Of a stretch of 20,718 bases of DNA, positions 14,353 through 20,718 are shown one piece after another. The stretch's first letter is position 1, and each line of letters opens with the position of its first letter. Origin of the DNA: Bacillota bacterium (GTDB lineage: Bacteria; Bacillota; Clostridia; Christensenellales; Aristaeellaceae); assembly GCA_023425025.1 (NCBI GenBank), contig JAFADG010000055.1:1-20718 (forward strand). Direction: 5' to 3'. The notes under the pieces were generated by a model, which was given only the letters and a program-made list of their open reading frames with translations, ran no database searches and was not told the origin of the DNA. Both the position numbers and the translations under genes were made by a program.

Positions 14353-14365
14353 GGGTCAAAACTGT

Positions 14366-15169
14366 TTATTTGGTCAGTGCCAGCGATTCCCGCAGTTCAC
14401 CGTGGTTCTTCAGATAGTCTGTATTATAGCCGGCGGGGTGGGACATGTGCAGGATATACAGCGTTTTGTCAATGCAGGTGACATGCACCCTGCCGCGGAC
14501 GCGTATGCCGCCTACCAGCGTGCCCTGATAATCGGCATAGATGCCGTCATGGCCGATCAATGTTCTTTCCGCGGTGTTGGAGGGACGCCAGGTGCCGGAT
14601 TCATAGTTTGTGGCGCCCAGCTGATTTAAAACGTCTTTGACCTCCTGGGTCATGTCGCTTTTGCTGTAATCCTTGCTCACCGGCGCTTTTCGCAGCGACA
14701 TGAAGGCGGTATAGCCATCCTTTTGCTGCTCGGGAGGTTCTGTAAGGAGGAAGGTATCCTCTGAGGAGGTATCCGCGATCCAGCCGGCAGGGCCTTGAAA
14801 CTTCAAGCCAAGCTTGGTAGATTCATATTCTTGATAAGTGAAGGTAAGCGCTGGCCGGGGCGTGGGGGTGGGCATATCGATGGGATCCAAGGGCAGAGGG
14901 GTCGCGCCGGCGTAAGGGTACGCCATGGAAGAGACAGTTTCCACGGAGGATTCGGCCGGGTCATCGCCCAAGCCTTCCTCACTGATGGCGGCGTCCGCGA
15001 GGTCATCGTCCGCATCGCCCTGCGTATCCGCGGGCGGCGGCGTCGGGGTGGCCTGCACGACATTCACCGGCTTTTGCGTGGCGACATCATAATACTGTTG
15101 CGCGGCGCAGCCGGATAAAACGGCCAGCAGCAGGCACAGCAGCAGAGTTATGCTGATTTTCCGCATCAT
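14366..15169 (-). CDS. Secreted lipoprotein with Pro/Thr linker, function unknown
   Basis: 267 residues. The signal peptide has a basic start (MMRK), a long leucine-rich core and lipobox LSGC with cysteine 21. A low-complexity linker of Pro, Thr, Asp and Ala follows to about residue 105, including PTPPP and PTPTPRP patches, typical of wall-spanning tethers. The C-terminal domain (about 110-267) begins YESTKLGLKFQGPAGW, a Gly-Leu-x-Phe-x-x-Pro-x-x-Trp pattern seen in extracytoplasmic PsbP/DUF-type domains, and ends in a segment with DKTLYILHMSHPAGY. This resembles the opening of the lipoprotein domain at 2029-2628, but overall similarity is low by eye. Start ATG 15169 has GGAGG 7 nt upstream; ATGs at 15193 and 15187 are worse placed. 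It is terminated by the hairpin at 14325-14352. Confidence 0.9.
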   Translation of the reverse strand: MMRKISITLLLCLLLAVLSGCAAQQYYDVATQKPVNVVQATPTPPPADTQGDADDDLADAAISEEGLGDDPAESSVETVSSMAYPYAGATPLPLDPIDMPTPTPRPALTFTYQEYESTKLGLKFQGPAGWIADTSSEDTFLLTEPPEQQKDGYTAFMSLRKAPVSKDYSKSDMTQEVKDVLNQLGATNYESGTWRPSNTAERTLIGHDGIYADYQGTLVGGIRVRGRVHVTCIDKTLYILHMSHPAGYNTDYLKNHGELRESLALTK

Positions 15170-15214
15170 GGTTCTTCCTCCATCCATTTCCAAGCCGTGT
15201 GTAGCTTGTCCTCA

Positions 15215-15220
15215 AGTATA
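15215..15220 (-). promoter_or_regulatory. Possible -10 box for the lipoprotein gene
   Basis: The minus strand reads TATACT (15220 down to 15215), five of six matches to TATAAT, about 46 nt before the ATG at 15169. A clear -35 is not visible at 17 nt. It lies between the upstream terminator (15274-15313) and the gene, where a promoter is required. Confidence 0.4.
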
Positions 15221-15273
15221 GAACGTGCCAGGCAGCAAATTCATTCCCCTATAAAAAATCGTAGCAAAGTGCG

Positions 15274-15313
15274 AAAAACGCCGCCTTCATTGTATCAGCA
15301 GATGAAGGCGGCG
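15274..15313 (-). terminator. Rho-independent terminator of the yybS-rplI-dnaB-yhaM operon
   Basis: CGCCGCCTTCAT (15279-15290) and ATGAAGGCGGCG (15302-15313) form a perfect 12-bp stem with an 11-nt loop. On the minus strand the stem is followed by TTTTT (15278-15274). It starts 12 nt after the stop codon of the gene at 15325. Confidence 0.92.
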
Positions 15314-15324
15314 TCAACCGATAC

Positions 15325-16305
15325 TTAAGGTTCGGACGTCTGGCCGGCATCCTCCTGAATCAGGCTGCCGTACCGCGGATGATAGACCCTTCTGTCCAGG
15401 GACCAGATTTTTTCGCTGAAGGAACCTTCCGGCACCCTGTCCAGAATGCCCTGCATTTCGTTCATGCGGGCGTCCAGCACATCGATCCAGTGCAGGGCTT
15501 CGGCTTCGGGAAACATGGGCCGCCTGGGGCTGCCGTATTCCGGCTCGCCGTGGTGGCTGATGATCATATGCTCCAGCAGCAGCACCAATTCGCCGTCCAC
15601 CTGCACCCTTTGCGCCGCCTCGCGCAGCTGCGCCACGCCGCGTACCAAATGACCCACCAGCAGCCCGTCGGCCGTGTAATCGCTGACGTTGCCGAAACTG
15701 TCGCTGTCCATTTCGGTGATCTTGCCCAGGTCATGGAGGATCACGCCGGCCCGGACCAGGTCCCCGTCCAAAAACGGATAGCAGGCGAGGATGGCGTCGG
15801 CGGTTTTCAGCATGCTGGTGGTGTGGTGCAAAAGCCCGCTGCGCTCGGCGTGGTGCAGCCGCTGGGCGGCGGGGTAGTAGGCAAGCTGCTCCCCGGCCAT
15901 GCGCAGCACTTCGTTCAAAAGCGCCTTTAACGGCTCCCGCGTCATGCCATCGATGACCTTTTTCAGCACATCCTGCATTTCCTCCGGCGGCTGGGGAGCG
16001 CAGGGGGTCAGGAGCGATACGTCCATCTGGTCCTGAGGCTCCACGGGGCGCATCTTGTCCACGCGAAGCTGCAGCCGGCCATTGTATTCCAGCACGACGC
16101 CCCGGAGCTTGATGGCGGCGCCCACAGGGGGAGCGGCCACGGTGCCATCCCACATCTTGGCGTTGATTTCACCGGTTTTGTCCGCCAGGTTCAAATCCAA
16201 ATAACGGCTGCCGCTGGCGGCTGTCCGCTGCTCGCTGGAACGCACCAGTAAAAACCCTTCAAACCGCATATCCTTGGTGAACTGGGAAACAGCCGTCTGC
16301 TCCAT
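15325..16305 (-). CDS. yhaM: YhaM-type 3'-5' exoribonuclease (OB fold plus HD domain)
   Basis: 326 residues, close to B. subtilis YhaM (about 314). It degrades RNA or single-stranded DNA from the 3' end with a metal-dependent HD site. Domains: OB-fold nucleic-acid-binding region at about 10-90 (LNLADKTGEINAKMW, then KLRGVVLEYNGRLQL), linker, and HD domain at about 145-290. The metal residues are visible: HH at 160-161, HD at 191-192 in VILHDLGKI, HH at 251-252 in ISHHGEPEYGSP, and Asp275 in LHWIDVLDARM, all in family order. AGGAGG ends 9 nt before the ATG. It lies 26 nt after dnaB and is the last gene of the operon. Its location next to replication genes differs from Bacillus. Earlier work on its staphylococcal homologue Cbf1 suggested replication links (family knowledge). 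Confidence 0.93.
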   Translation of the reverse strand: MEQTAVSQFTKDMRFEGFLLVRSSEQRTAASGSRYLDLNLADKTGEINAKMWDGTVAAPPVGAAIKLRGVVLEYNGRLQLRVDKMRPVEPQDQMDVSLLTPCAPQPPEEMQDVLKKVIDGMTREPLKALLNEVLRMAGEQLAYYPAAQRLHHAERSGLLHHTTSMLKTADAILACYPFLDGDLVRAGVILHDLGKITEMDSDSFGNVSDYTADGLLVGHLVRGVAQLREAAQRVQVDGELVLLLEHMIISHHGEPEYGSPRRPMFPEAEALHWIDVLDARMNEMQGILDRVPEGSFSEKIWSLDRRVYHPRYGSLIQEDAGQTSEP

Positions 16306-16331
16306 GCTTTGGAGCCTCCTTTAAAACAATA

Positions 16332-17681
16332 TCAAAAGGGCGCGTCAAACCCCGCGGGATTGGTATAGGTGGCATATTCGCTGAGCCAGCCAACCTTGAC
16401 CGTGCCCAGCGGGCCGTTACGCTGCTTGGCCAGTATGATCTCACCCATGTTGTCTTCCTGGCCGCCGGTCATGTTATAGTAGCCTTCCCTGTGTATGAAC
16501 ATGACCACGTCGGCGTCCTGCTCAATGGAACCGGAGTCGCGCAGGTCGCTGAGCACCGGCCTTTTATCCTGCCGGCTGGCCAGCGCGCGGGACAGCTGGG
16601 CACAGGCCACCAATGGCACCTTCAATTCCAGGGCGATGCTCTTCAGTTGCCGGGAAATCTCGCTGACCTCCAGCTGCCGGTTTTCCGTTTTCTTGTCGCT
16701 GCCCATTAACTGCAGATAATCCACCACGATCATATCCAGGCCGCTATCCATCATCAGGCGGCGGCAGCGGCTGCGCATCTGGGAGGGCGTCAGGCCGGCG
16801 GTATCGTCGATATACATGGGCGAGGCGGCGATGGGGCCGAGCACCCTGGCCAGCTTCACCCAGTCGTCGTCCTTGAGCGTGCCGGAGCGTACCTTTTGCA
16901 GGTTGATCCTGGCCTCGGAACAGAGCATGCGCATCACGATCTGCTCCTTGGGCATTTCCAGGCTGAAGACGGCGACGGTTTTGTCCCCGCGGAAGCAGGC
17001 GTGCTGGGCAATGTTCATGGCAAGGCTGGTCTTGCCCATGGAGGGGCGGGCGCCGATCAGTATCAGTTCGCCGCCATGCATGCCGGTGAGCAAATTGTCC
17101 AGGTCGTAAAAACCGGAGGGCACGCCGTTGATCTGCCCCTTTAGGCGGGCCAGCTCCTCGATTTTCTCATAGGTGGCGGTCAGTATTTCATCCACCTTGA
17201 CCAGCGCGTCGCCGCTGGAACGGCGCATGACGATATCAAAGATGGCCTTTTCGGCGTGATTCAGTATTTCCGGCACCGGATCCTGCTGGGAATAGCTTTC
17301 GGAGCTGATCTGCTGGGAAGCCAGGATCAGCCTGCGCAGGGTGGATTTTTCCGATACGATGCCGATGTACGCCTTGATGTTGGCGGTGGTGGGCACGTAT
17401 TGGGAAACCTCGATCAGGTAGGCGGTACCGCCCACCCCATCCAGCGTGCCGCGGCGGTTGAGCTCGCTGTCCACCGTCACCAGATCCACCGGGCTGCCGG
17501 ACATGTACAGCGTGCGCATGGCAGAAAAAATCTCCCGGTGGGCCGGAGCATAAAAATCCTCCGCCGTGAGCAGCTCCGCCGACATCATGACGGCCGCAGG
17601 GTCCTGCATCATGGCGCCCAGCACCGAGCGCTCGGCTTCCAGGCTGTGGGGGGGCACAGCCCTGTTCAGTCCGGTTTCCAT
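16332..17681 (-). CDS. dnaB: Replicative DNA helicase, DnaB family
   Basis: 449 residues, normal for the hexameric 5'-3' helicase that unwinds DNA at the fork (called DnaC in B. subtilis). The N-terminal DnaB domain (about 8-110) starts PPHSLEAERSVLGAMM. A linker helix leads to the RecA-like domain: Walker A GARPSMGKT (210-218), catalytic Glu242 in SLEM, Walker B MIVVDYLQLM with D321, the DNA-binding motif LSDLRDSGSIEQDAD, and the arginine-finger region KQRNGPLGTV. No intein interrupts the P-loop. GGGAGG lies 8 nt before the ATG. It follows rplI by 21 nt and precedes yhaM by 26 nt in one operon. The rplI-dnaB order is widely conserved in Bacillota. Confidence 0.98.
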   Translation of the reverse strand: METGLNRAVPPHSLEAERSVLGAMMQDPAAVMMSAELLTAEDFYAPAHREIFSAMRTLYMSGSPVDLVTVDSELNRRGTLDGVGGTAYLIEVSQYVPTTANIKAYIGIVSEKSTLRRLILASQQISSESYSQQDPVPEILNHAEKAIFDIVMRRSSGDALVKVDEILTATYEKIEELARLKGQINGVPSGFYDLDNLLTGMHGGELILIGARPSMGKTSLAMNIAQHACFRGDKTVAVFSLEMPKEQIVMRMLCSEARINLQKVRSGTLKDDDWVKLARVLGPIAASPMYIDDTAGLTPSQMRSRCRRLMMDSGLDMIVVDYLQLMGSDKKTENRQLEVSEISRQLKSIALELKVPLVACAQLSRALASRQDKRPVLSDLRDSGSIEQDADVVMFIHREGYYNMTGGQEDNMGEIILAKQRNGPLGTVKVGWLSEYATYTNPAGFDAPF

Positions 17682-17702
17682 CTGCGCAACCTCCCGGCTG
17701 TT

Positions 17703-18155
17703 TTACTTTTCGGAGGCAGTCACATGCACCTTCATGGTGGTGGTGATGCCGGGATAGACCCAAACGGTCACATCCACATCGCCCACGTGGCGGATGGGTT
17801 CGGGCAGCTCGATCTTGCGCTTGTCAACGGCAACGCCATGCTGCTGCTTGAGGGCGTCCGCGATTTCCTGGGCGGTGATGCTGCCGTACAGGCGGCCCTT
17901 TTCGCCGGAGCGGGCAGTGAGCTGTATGATCTTGCCATGCAAAAGCTGGGCCTTGGCCTGGGCCTCGGCGCGCAAAGCGGCTTCCTTCTTTGCCTCGGCC
18001 TCGCGCTTGCGCTCGATTTCCTTCAGCGAGCCGGGCGTGGCTTCCATGGCCCACTTGCGGGGGAAAAGAAAGTTGCGGGCGAATCCGTCGGATACGTTGA
18101 TGATCTCATCTTTTACGCCGGTACCCTTCACGTCCTGCAGCAGAATAACCTTCAT
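17703..18155 (-). CDS. rplI: 50S ribosomal protein L9
   Basis: 150 residues, the family length. L9 binds 23S rRNA near the base of the L1 stalk and helps maintain the reading frame. The N-terminal domain starts MKVILLQDVKGTGVKDEIINVSDG with the L9 signature GFARNFLFPRKWA, followed by a long Ala/Lys/Glu-rich connecting helix (about 42-75) and the C-terminal domain containing KGRLYGSITAQEIADAL. Its ribosome binding site GGGAGG lies within the last codons of the upstream yybS gene, and the yybS stop is 1 nt before the rplI ATG, so translation is probably coupled. Confidence 0.98.
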   Translation of the reverse strand: MKVILLQDVKGTGVKDEIINVSDGFARNFLFPRKWAMEATPGSLKEIERKREAEAKKEAALRAEAQAKAQLLHGKIIQLTARSGEKGRLYGSITAQEIADALKQQHGVAVDKRKIELPEPIRHVGDVDVTVWVYPGITTTMKVHVTASEK

Positions 18156-18156
18156 A

Positions 18157-19203
18157 TCAAATATCCTCCCTGTCTTTTGGCTTTCGTAAGCCTCGAATGT
18201 TCATAAACTGATCCGCGATGCCCAGGATAAAAAGCAGCATGGGCATTGTTGCATAGATCACGCATGGCCACAGCCATCGGGACGCCGCGCTCGCGCCGGT
18301 GCGAGTGCGGAAAAAGTCCAGCAGCGCCGCTCCCTGGATGACAAAAATGGTGAAAAAGGCTTCCCACATCATGCTTCCTGCAAGCAGCAGATAGGAACCG
18401 GAAAAGATGCTGGGCAGCAGCGTGCCAAGACCCAGCAGGAGAACCTTGAAGCCCGCGCTGCTGTTCAAATGCCATTTGGTGAAGGATTCCATCTTGACAA
18501 CGGGTATGTTCAGCCTTCTGGCGGCCTGTATCGGAAACACGACGCCGAACACGCCGGCCAGGATGGCGTTTTTGATGAGCAGCGAGGGCAGGAAGGATGG
18601 CAGGTACAACTCCAAAAATCTGCGGAGGCTGTTCAGAAGCTCAATGCGGGCGCTGGGCTTCAAAATTTCAGCGATCAATATATTGAGCGTCGGGTTCATG
18701 TCCGCGGGCAATGGCAGTATGCCGATCATGTGCAGATAAAGCAGATATTGGCTCCCATTGGGCGAATCGGAAACCAGCTGCACCAGATAATCCGCGCCGC
18801 CGGCAAACAGGTCGCCGCCCACATAAGACCGGAGGACCATAAGGAGGGCGGTTTGGCTGATGGCCAAGGCGGCAACATGGGCCGCGGCGGATTTCCAGAA
18901 CGGAATTTTTCGCTCAAAGCAGTATGCATGGACGATCAAAAACGGCCAAAGATAAAGAACGCACAGCACGGGCATTAGAATGCCCCCGGACAGCAACCAG
19001 GCGGCGGCGGGCAAAAGCAGGGCAAAGGCCGCCATAGGAGCAAGGCCGCAGCTTATGCCGCAGACAGCCAGCAAAGCGGGGGACAAAAGGCAGACGACCA
19101 TAAACAGCGGGGGACTGAATAACGATGCCGATAAAAGCACCGCATAGGCAATGAGCCATACGGCTGCCGGTTTGAGATTGCGCACCAGGGGATAATGGGC
19201 CAT
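18157..19203 (-). CDS. yybS: YybS family (DUF2232) integral membrane protein
   Basis: 348 residues, mostly hydrophobic, with about eight or more predicted transmembrane segments. Its position directly before rplI and dnaB, its size and its topology match the YybS/DUF2232 family of Bacillota. The molecular function is not established; it has been proposed to resemble energy-coupling-factor S components in topology. The stretch ARRLNIPVVKMESFTKWHLNSSAGFKVLLLG, in a loop before the last helices, fits the conserved C-terminal block of the family. AAGGAG lies 6 nt before the ATG, and the strong promoter at 19261-19289 is about 60 nt upstream. In Bacillus the c-di-AMP phosphodiesterase gene gdpP sits between yybS and rplI; here the two are 1 nt apart. 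Confidence 0.85.
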   Translation of the reverse strand: MAHYPLVRNLKPAAVWLIAYAVLLSASLFSPPLFMVVCLLSPALLAVCGISCGLAPMAAFALLLPAAAWLLSGGILMPVLCVLYLWPFLIVHAYCFERKIPFWKSAAAHVAALAISQTALLMVLRSYVGGDLFAGGADYLVQLVSDSPNGSQYLLYLHMIGILPLPADMNPTLNILIAEILKPSARIELLNSLRRFLELYLPSFLPSLLIKNAILAGVFGVVFPIQAARRLNIPVVKMESFTKWHLNSSAGFKVLLLGLGTLLPSIFSGSYLLLAGSMMWEAFFTIFVIQGAALLDFFRTRTGASAASRWLWPCVIYATMPMLLFILGIADQFMNIRGLRKPKDREDI

Positions 19204-19260
19204 GGGCAGCTCCTTTATAAGTCACGCCTTTTCCAGCGGCTTGCGGCATGGATTCTATAT

Positions 19261-19289
19261 ATTGTAAAGCAAAACGCCCTGTGCGTCAA
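19261..19289 (-). promoter_or_regulatory. Near-consensus promoter for the yybS-rplI-dnaB-yhaM operon
   Basis: On the minus strand TTGACG (19289 down to 19284), a 17-nt spacer, and TACAAT (19266 down to 19261). Each hexamer has one mismatch to consensus. It is followed by AT-rich sequence and the yybS ribosome binding site, and is the only strong promoter before the terminator at 15274-15313, so the four genes are probably co-transcribed. Confidence 0.88.
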
Positions 19290-19294
19290 TTGCT

Positions 19295-19355
19295 CAAGGC
19301 GCCGCAGCAAGATCAAACTGATGCAAAAAGGGCGCATATGCGGCGCTAAGCCTTG
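19295..19355. repeat. Long imperfect dyad in the divergent intergenic region
   Basis: CAAGG-CGCCGCA (19295-19306) pairs with TGCGGCG (19339-19345), a 5-nt bulge, and CCTTG (19351-19355). The 32-nt loop holds a smaller ATGC/GCAT dyad. It lies just upstream of the yybS -35 and upstream of the epimerase promoter, so it could be a regulator site or structured RNA. There is no T-run, and no match to a known riboswitch is recognised. Confidence 0.4.
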
Positions 19356-19391
19356 ATGCACGCCAGCGCCGGCTGTTCGGTTTTCTTGGTC

Positions 19392-19420
19392 ATGACATCC
19401 ACAGAAAACGAAGAGATATT
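19392..19420 (+). promoter_or_regulatory. Candidate promoter for the SDR epimerase gene
   Basis: ATGACA (19392-19397, five of six) and GATATT (19415-19420, four of six) are separated by 17 nt. A short inverted repeat CAACA-GCT-TGTTG (19421-19433) follows at the likely transcript start, where a repressor could act. The ATG is at 19454, with AGGAG 8 nt upstream. Confidence 0.45.
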
Positions 19421-19453
19421 CAACAGCTTGTTGTTTATATAGGAGAGTTCGCC

Positions 19454-20506
19454 ATGAAAAAGCCGCTATATTTGGTGACAGGCGCCTGCGGCCATCTGGG
19501 CAGCCAGATCGTGAAGCAGCTTGTTTTGCGCGGGGACAGGGTCCGCATATTGAAATTGCCCGGCGAGAAGGACGTTTTGGTTCAGGGGCTGGGGGCAGAT
19601 GAGGTTTTGGGGGATGTGCGGGACAGGGAATCCCTGCGCCCGTTTTTTCGGTACGGTGAAAATGACGAGGCGTACGTCATCCACGCCGCGGGCATTGTAT
19701 CCATCGCCGCAAAAGCCGACGACAACCTGCGAAGGGTCAATGCGGAGGGAACGCGGAACATGGCGGACCTTTGCCTGGAAAATGGGGTGAAGCGGCTTTT
19801 GTATGTCAGCTCCGTGCACGCGCTGCCGGAAGCAAAGGGCCATGACGCGATCCGCGAGGCGCAGGCCTTTGATGAGAGGCTGGTGCAGGGGGCATATGCC
19901 AAAACGAAGGCGGAGGCCACCCAAATCGTGCTGGACGCGGGAAAAAATGGGCTGGACGTGGTGGTGGTCCATCCCAGCGGCATCATCGGCCCGGGCGATG
20001 GGGGAAGCAACCATTCCAACCAAATATTCAGGGATTATTTGCAGGGCCGCCTTCCGGCCATTGTCAAGGGCGGGTATGACTTTGTGGACGTGCGCGATGT
20101 GGCGCAAGGGATCATACAAGCGCTGGAATTAGGAAAGCCCGGCAGCTGCTATATTCTGGCCAACGGCCATTTTGAAATCAGGAGGCTGATAGCGCTTTTA
20201 CAAAAATTCTCCGGGCATAAAAGGCGGCCGCTGGTGCTGCCCTTGTGGCTGGTGGCCGCCTTCGCGCCGCTGGTGGAAACGCTGGACAAACTGCGCAGCC
20301 AGCGCCCCCTGTTCACGCGCTATTCCCTGTACACCCTTGGCAGCAACGACTGCTTTTCATGGGAAAAGGCGAAGATGGAGCTTGGTTATGTCCCCCGGCC
20401 GATAGAAGAAACCATGCGGGATATCGTGCCGTGGGAACGGGAGCAAGGTGGCATGAACGAAAAGAAGATAAGGCGTGCCAAGGTGGCGGCAATGAAGGGA
20501 AAGTGA
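19454..20506 (+). CDS. NAD(P)-dependent epimerase/reductase (extended SDR)
   Basis: 350 residues, the extended short-chain dehydrogenase/reductase size. The Rossmann motif TGACGHLG (9-16) binds NAD(P), followed by VIHAAG, the catalytic Ser119/Ser120 in YVSSVHAL, and the YxxxK pair Y148/K152 in YAKTK. HPSGIIGPGD is the usual substrate-domain motif. The pattern is closest to dihydroflavonol-4-reductase/HpnA-like proteins that act on a sugar nucleotide or a small carbonyl, but the substrate cannot be read. The C-terminus ends in a Lys/Arg-rich tail (about residues 337-350). AGGAG lies 8 nt before the ATG. It stands alone, divergent from yybS, with a hairpin at 20553-20591 downstream. Confidence 0.93.
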   Translation: MKKPLYLVTGACGHLGSQIVKQLVLRGDRVRILKLPGEKDVLVQGLGADEVLGDVRDRESLRPFFRYGENDEAYVIHAAGIVSIAAKADDNLRRVNAEGTRNMADLCLENGVKRLLYVSSVHALPEAKGHDAIREAQAFDERLVQGAYAKTKAEATQIVLDAGKNGLDVVVVHPSGIIGPGDGGSNHSNQIFRDYLQGRLPAIVKGGYDFVDVRDVAQGIIQALELGKPGSCYILANGHFEIRRLIALLQKFSGHKRRPLVLPLWLVAAFAPLVETLDKLRSQRPLFTRYSLYTLGSNDCFSWEKAKMELGYVPRPIEETMRDIVPWEREQGGMNEKKIRRAKVAAMKGK

Positions 20507-20552
20507 GCCCGGGCAGCTGTTGAAACCGAAATATCTGCTTCGATGGGTCAAA

Positions 20553-20591
20553 AACCGGCCTTGCCGCTTCAGCTGGCAGGCAAGGCCGGTT
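20553..20591 (-). terminator. Long-stem hairpin downstream of the epimerase gene
   Basis: AACCGGCCTTGCC (20553-20565) and GGCAAGGCCGGTT (20579-20591) form a perfect 13-bp stem with a 13-nt loop. On the plus strand the 3' side runs TTAAAT with no T-run. On the minus strand the stem is followed by three further T, giving five T with the stem end. It may serve both directions: the epimerase (ending 20506) and an unseen minus-strand transcript from beyond the window. Confidence 0.7.
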
Positions 20592-20598
20592 AAATGGA

Positions 20599-20651
20599 GC
20601 TTTAGCGTTATGAATCCACCAGTTGAGCTGGTGGGGGTAAAAGGCTTTAGC
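20599..20651. mobile_element. Hairpin between direct repeats, possible edge of an IS200/IS605-type element
   Basis: An 8-bp direct repeat GCTTTAGC (20599-20606 and 20644-20651) brackets a perfect 7-bp hairpin CCACCAG-TTGAG-CTGGTGG (20616-20634). Subterminal imperfect or perfect hairpins of this size mark the ends of IS200/IS605 single-strand transposons and of their guide RNAs. No transposase reading frame is present before the window ends at 20718, so this is either the end of an element extending to the right, a relic, or an unrelated structured repeat. Confidence 0.3.
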
Positions 20652-20718
20652 TTTCAGCCGTAGAGCGAAGCGAATGACAAGTTTTTTTGCCGTTCGCAGC
20701 GCAAGAGTAAGGGCTATA

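Noticed and set aside
17256..18206. 316-codon plus-strand open frame over dnaB, rplI and yybS
   Set aside because: It is antisense to three conserved genes and is only a shadow frame.

Overview
The window looks like chromosomal DNA from a GC-rich member of the Bacillota, most likely class Clostridia. The gene content is typical of low-to-mid-GC Gram-positives: YybS (DUF2232), RplI and a DnaB-type helicase in a row, a YhaM-type OB-HD exoribonuclease, a proofreading-deficient PolA and AzlCD. Promoters are classical sigma-A type, often with an extended TGn -10, Shine-Dalgarno sequences are strong, and TTG/GTG starts occur. I see no rRNA, tRNA, CRISPR array, prophage or intact transposase. Most of the window is well-packed core genome.

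Layout. 1-60 is low-complexity sequence that looks like a poor contig end. 61-1302 (-) encodes a ferritin-like four-helix protein. Divergent from it are a GNAT acetyltransferase (1431-1955) and a lipoprotein (2029-2628). A strong promoter at 2691-2719 drives polA (2755-5322). Two perfect tandem hairpins follow, then a tight run of coaE, a membrane-anchored lytic transglycosylase and an orphan family-5 peptide-binding protein (5516-8367). A strong hairpin at 8386-8415 separates this run from convergent pfkA (8434-9483, -), whose promoter carries a cre-like site.

From 9700 to 12107 (+) there is a probable operon: an M20 (PM20D1-like) peptidase homologue with a heavily altered active site, then azlC and azlD. 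It collides tail to tail (6-nt overlap) with a minus-strand gene (12102-14189) that joins a polytopic MFS-like membrane module to a PlsC-like acyltransferase. Next come a minus-strand lipoprotein (14366-15169) with its own terminator and the replication/translation operon yybS-rplI-dnaB-yhaM (19203 down to 15325). That operon has a near-consensus promoter at 19261-19289 and a terminator at 15274-15313. The c-di-AMP phosphodiesterase gene gdpP, usual between yybS and rplI in Bacillus, is absent here.

The right end holds an extended-SDR epimerase/reductase (19454-20506, +), a hairpin terminator, and a hairpin flanked by direct repeats that may be the edge of an IS200/IS605-type element or its relic.

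Most of the window is ordinary. The strongest leads are the M20 homologue lacking most metal and catalytic residues yet kept intact beside azlCD, the membrane-module/acyltransferase fusion lacking the Asp of the HX4D motif, and the tandem 9-bp hairpins after polA that look like a dispersed repeat.
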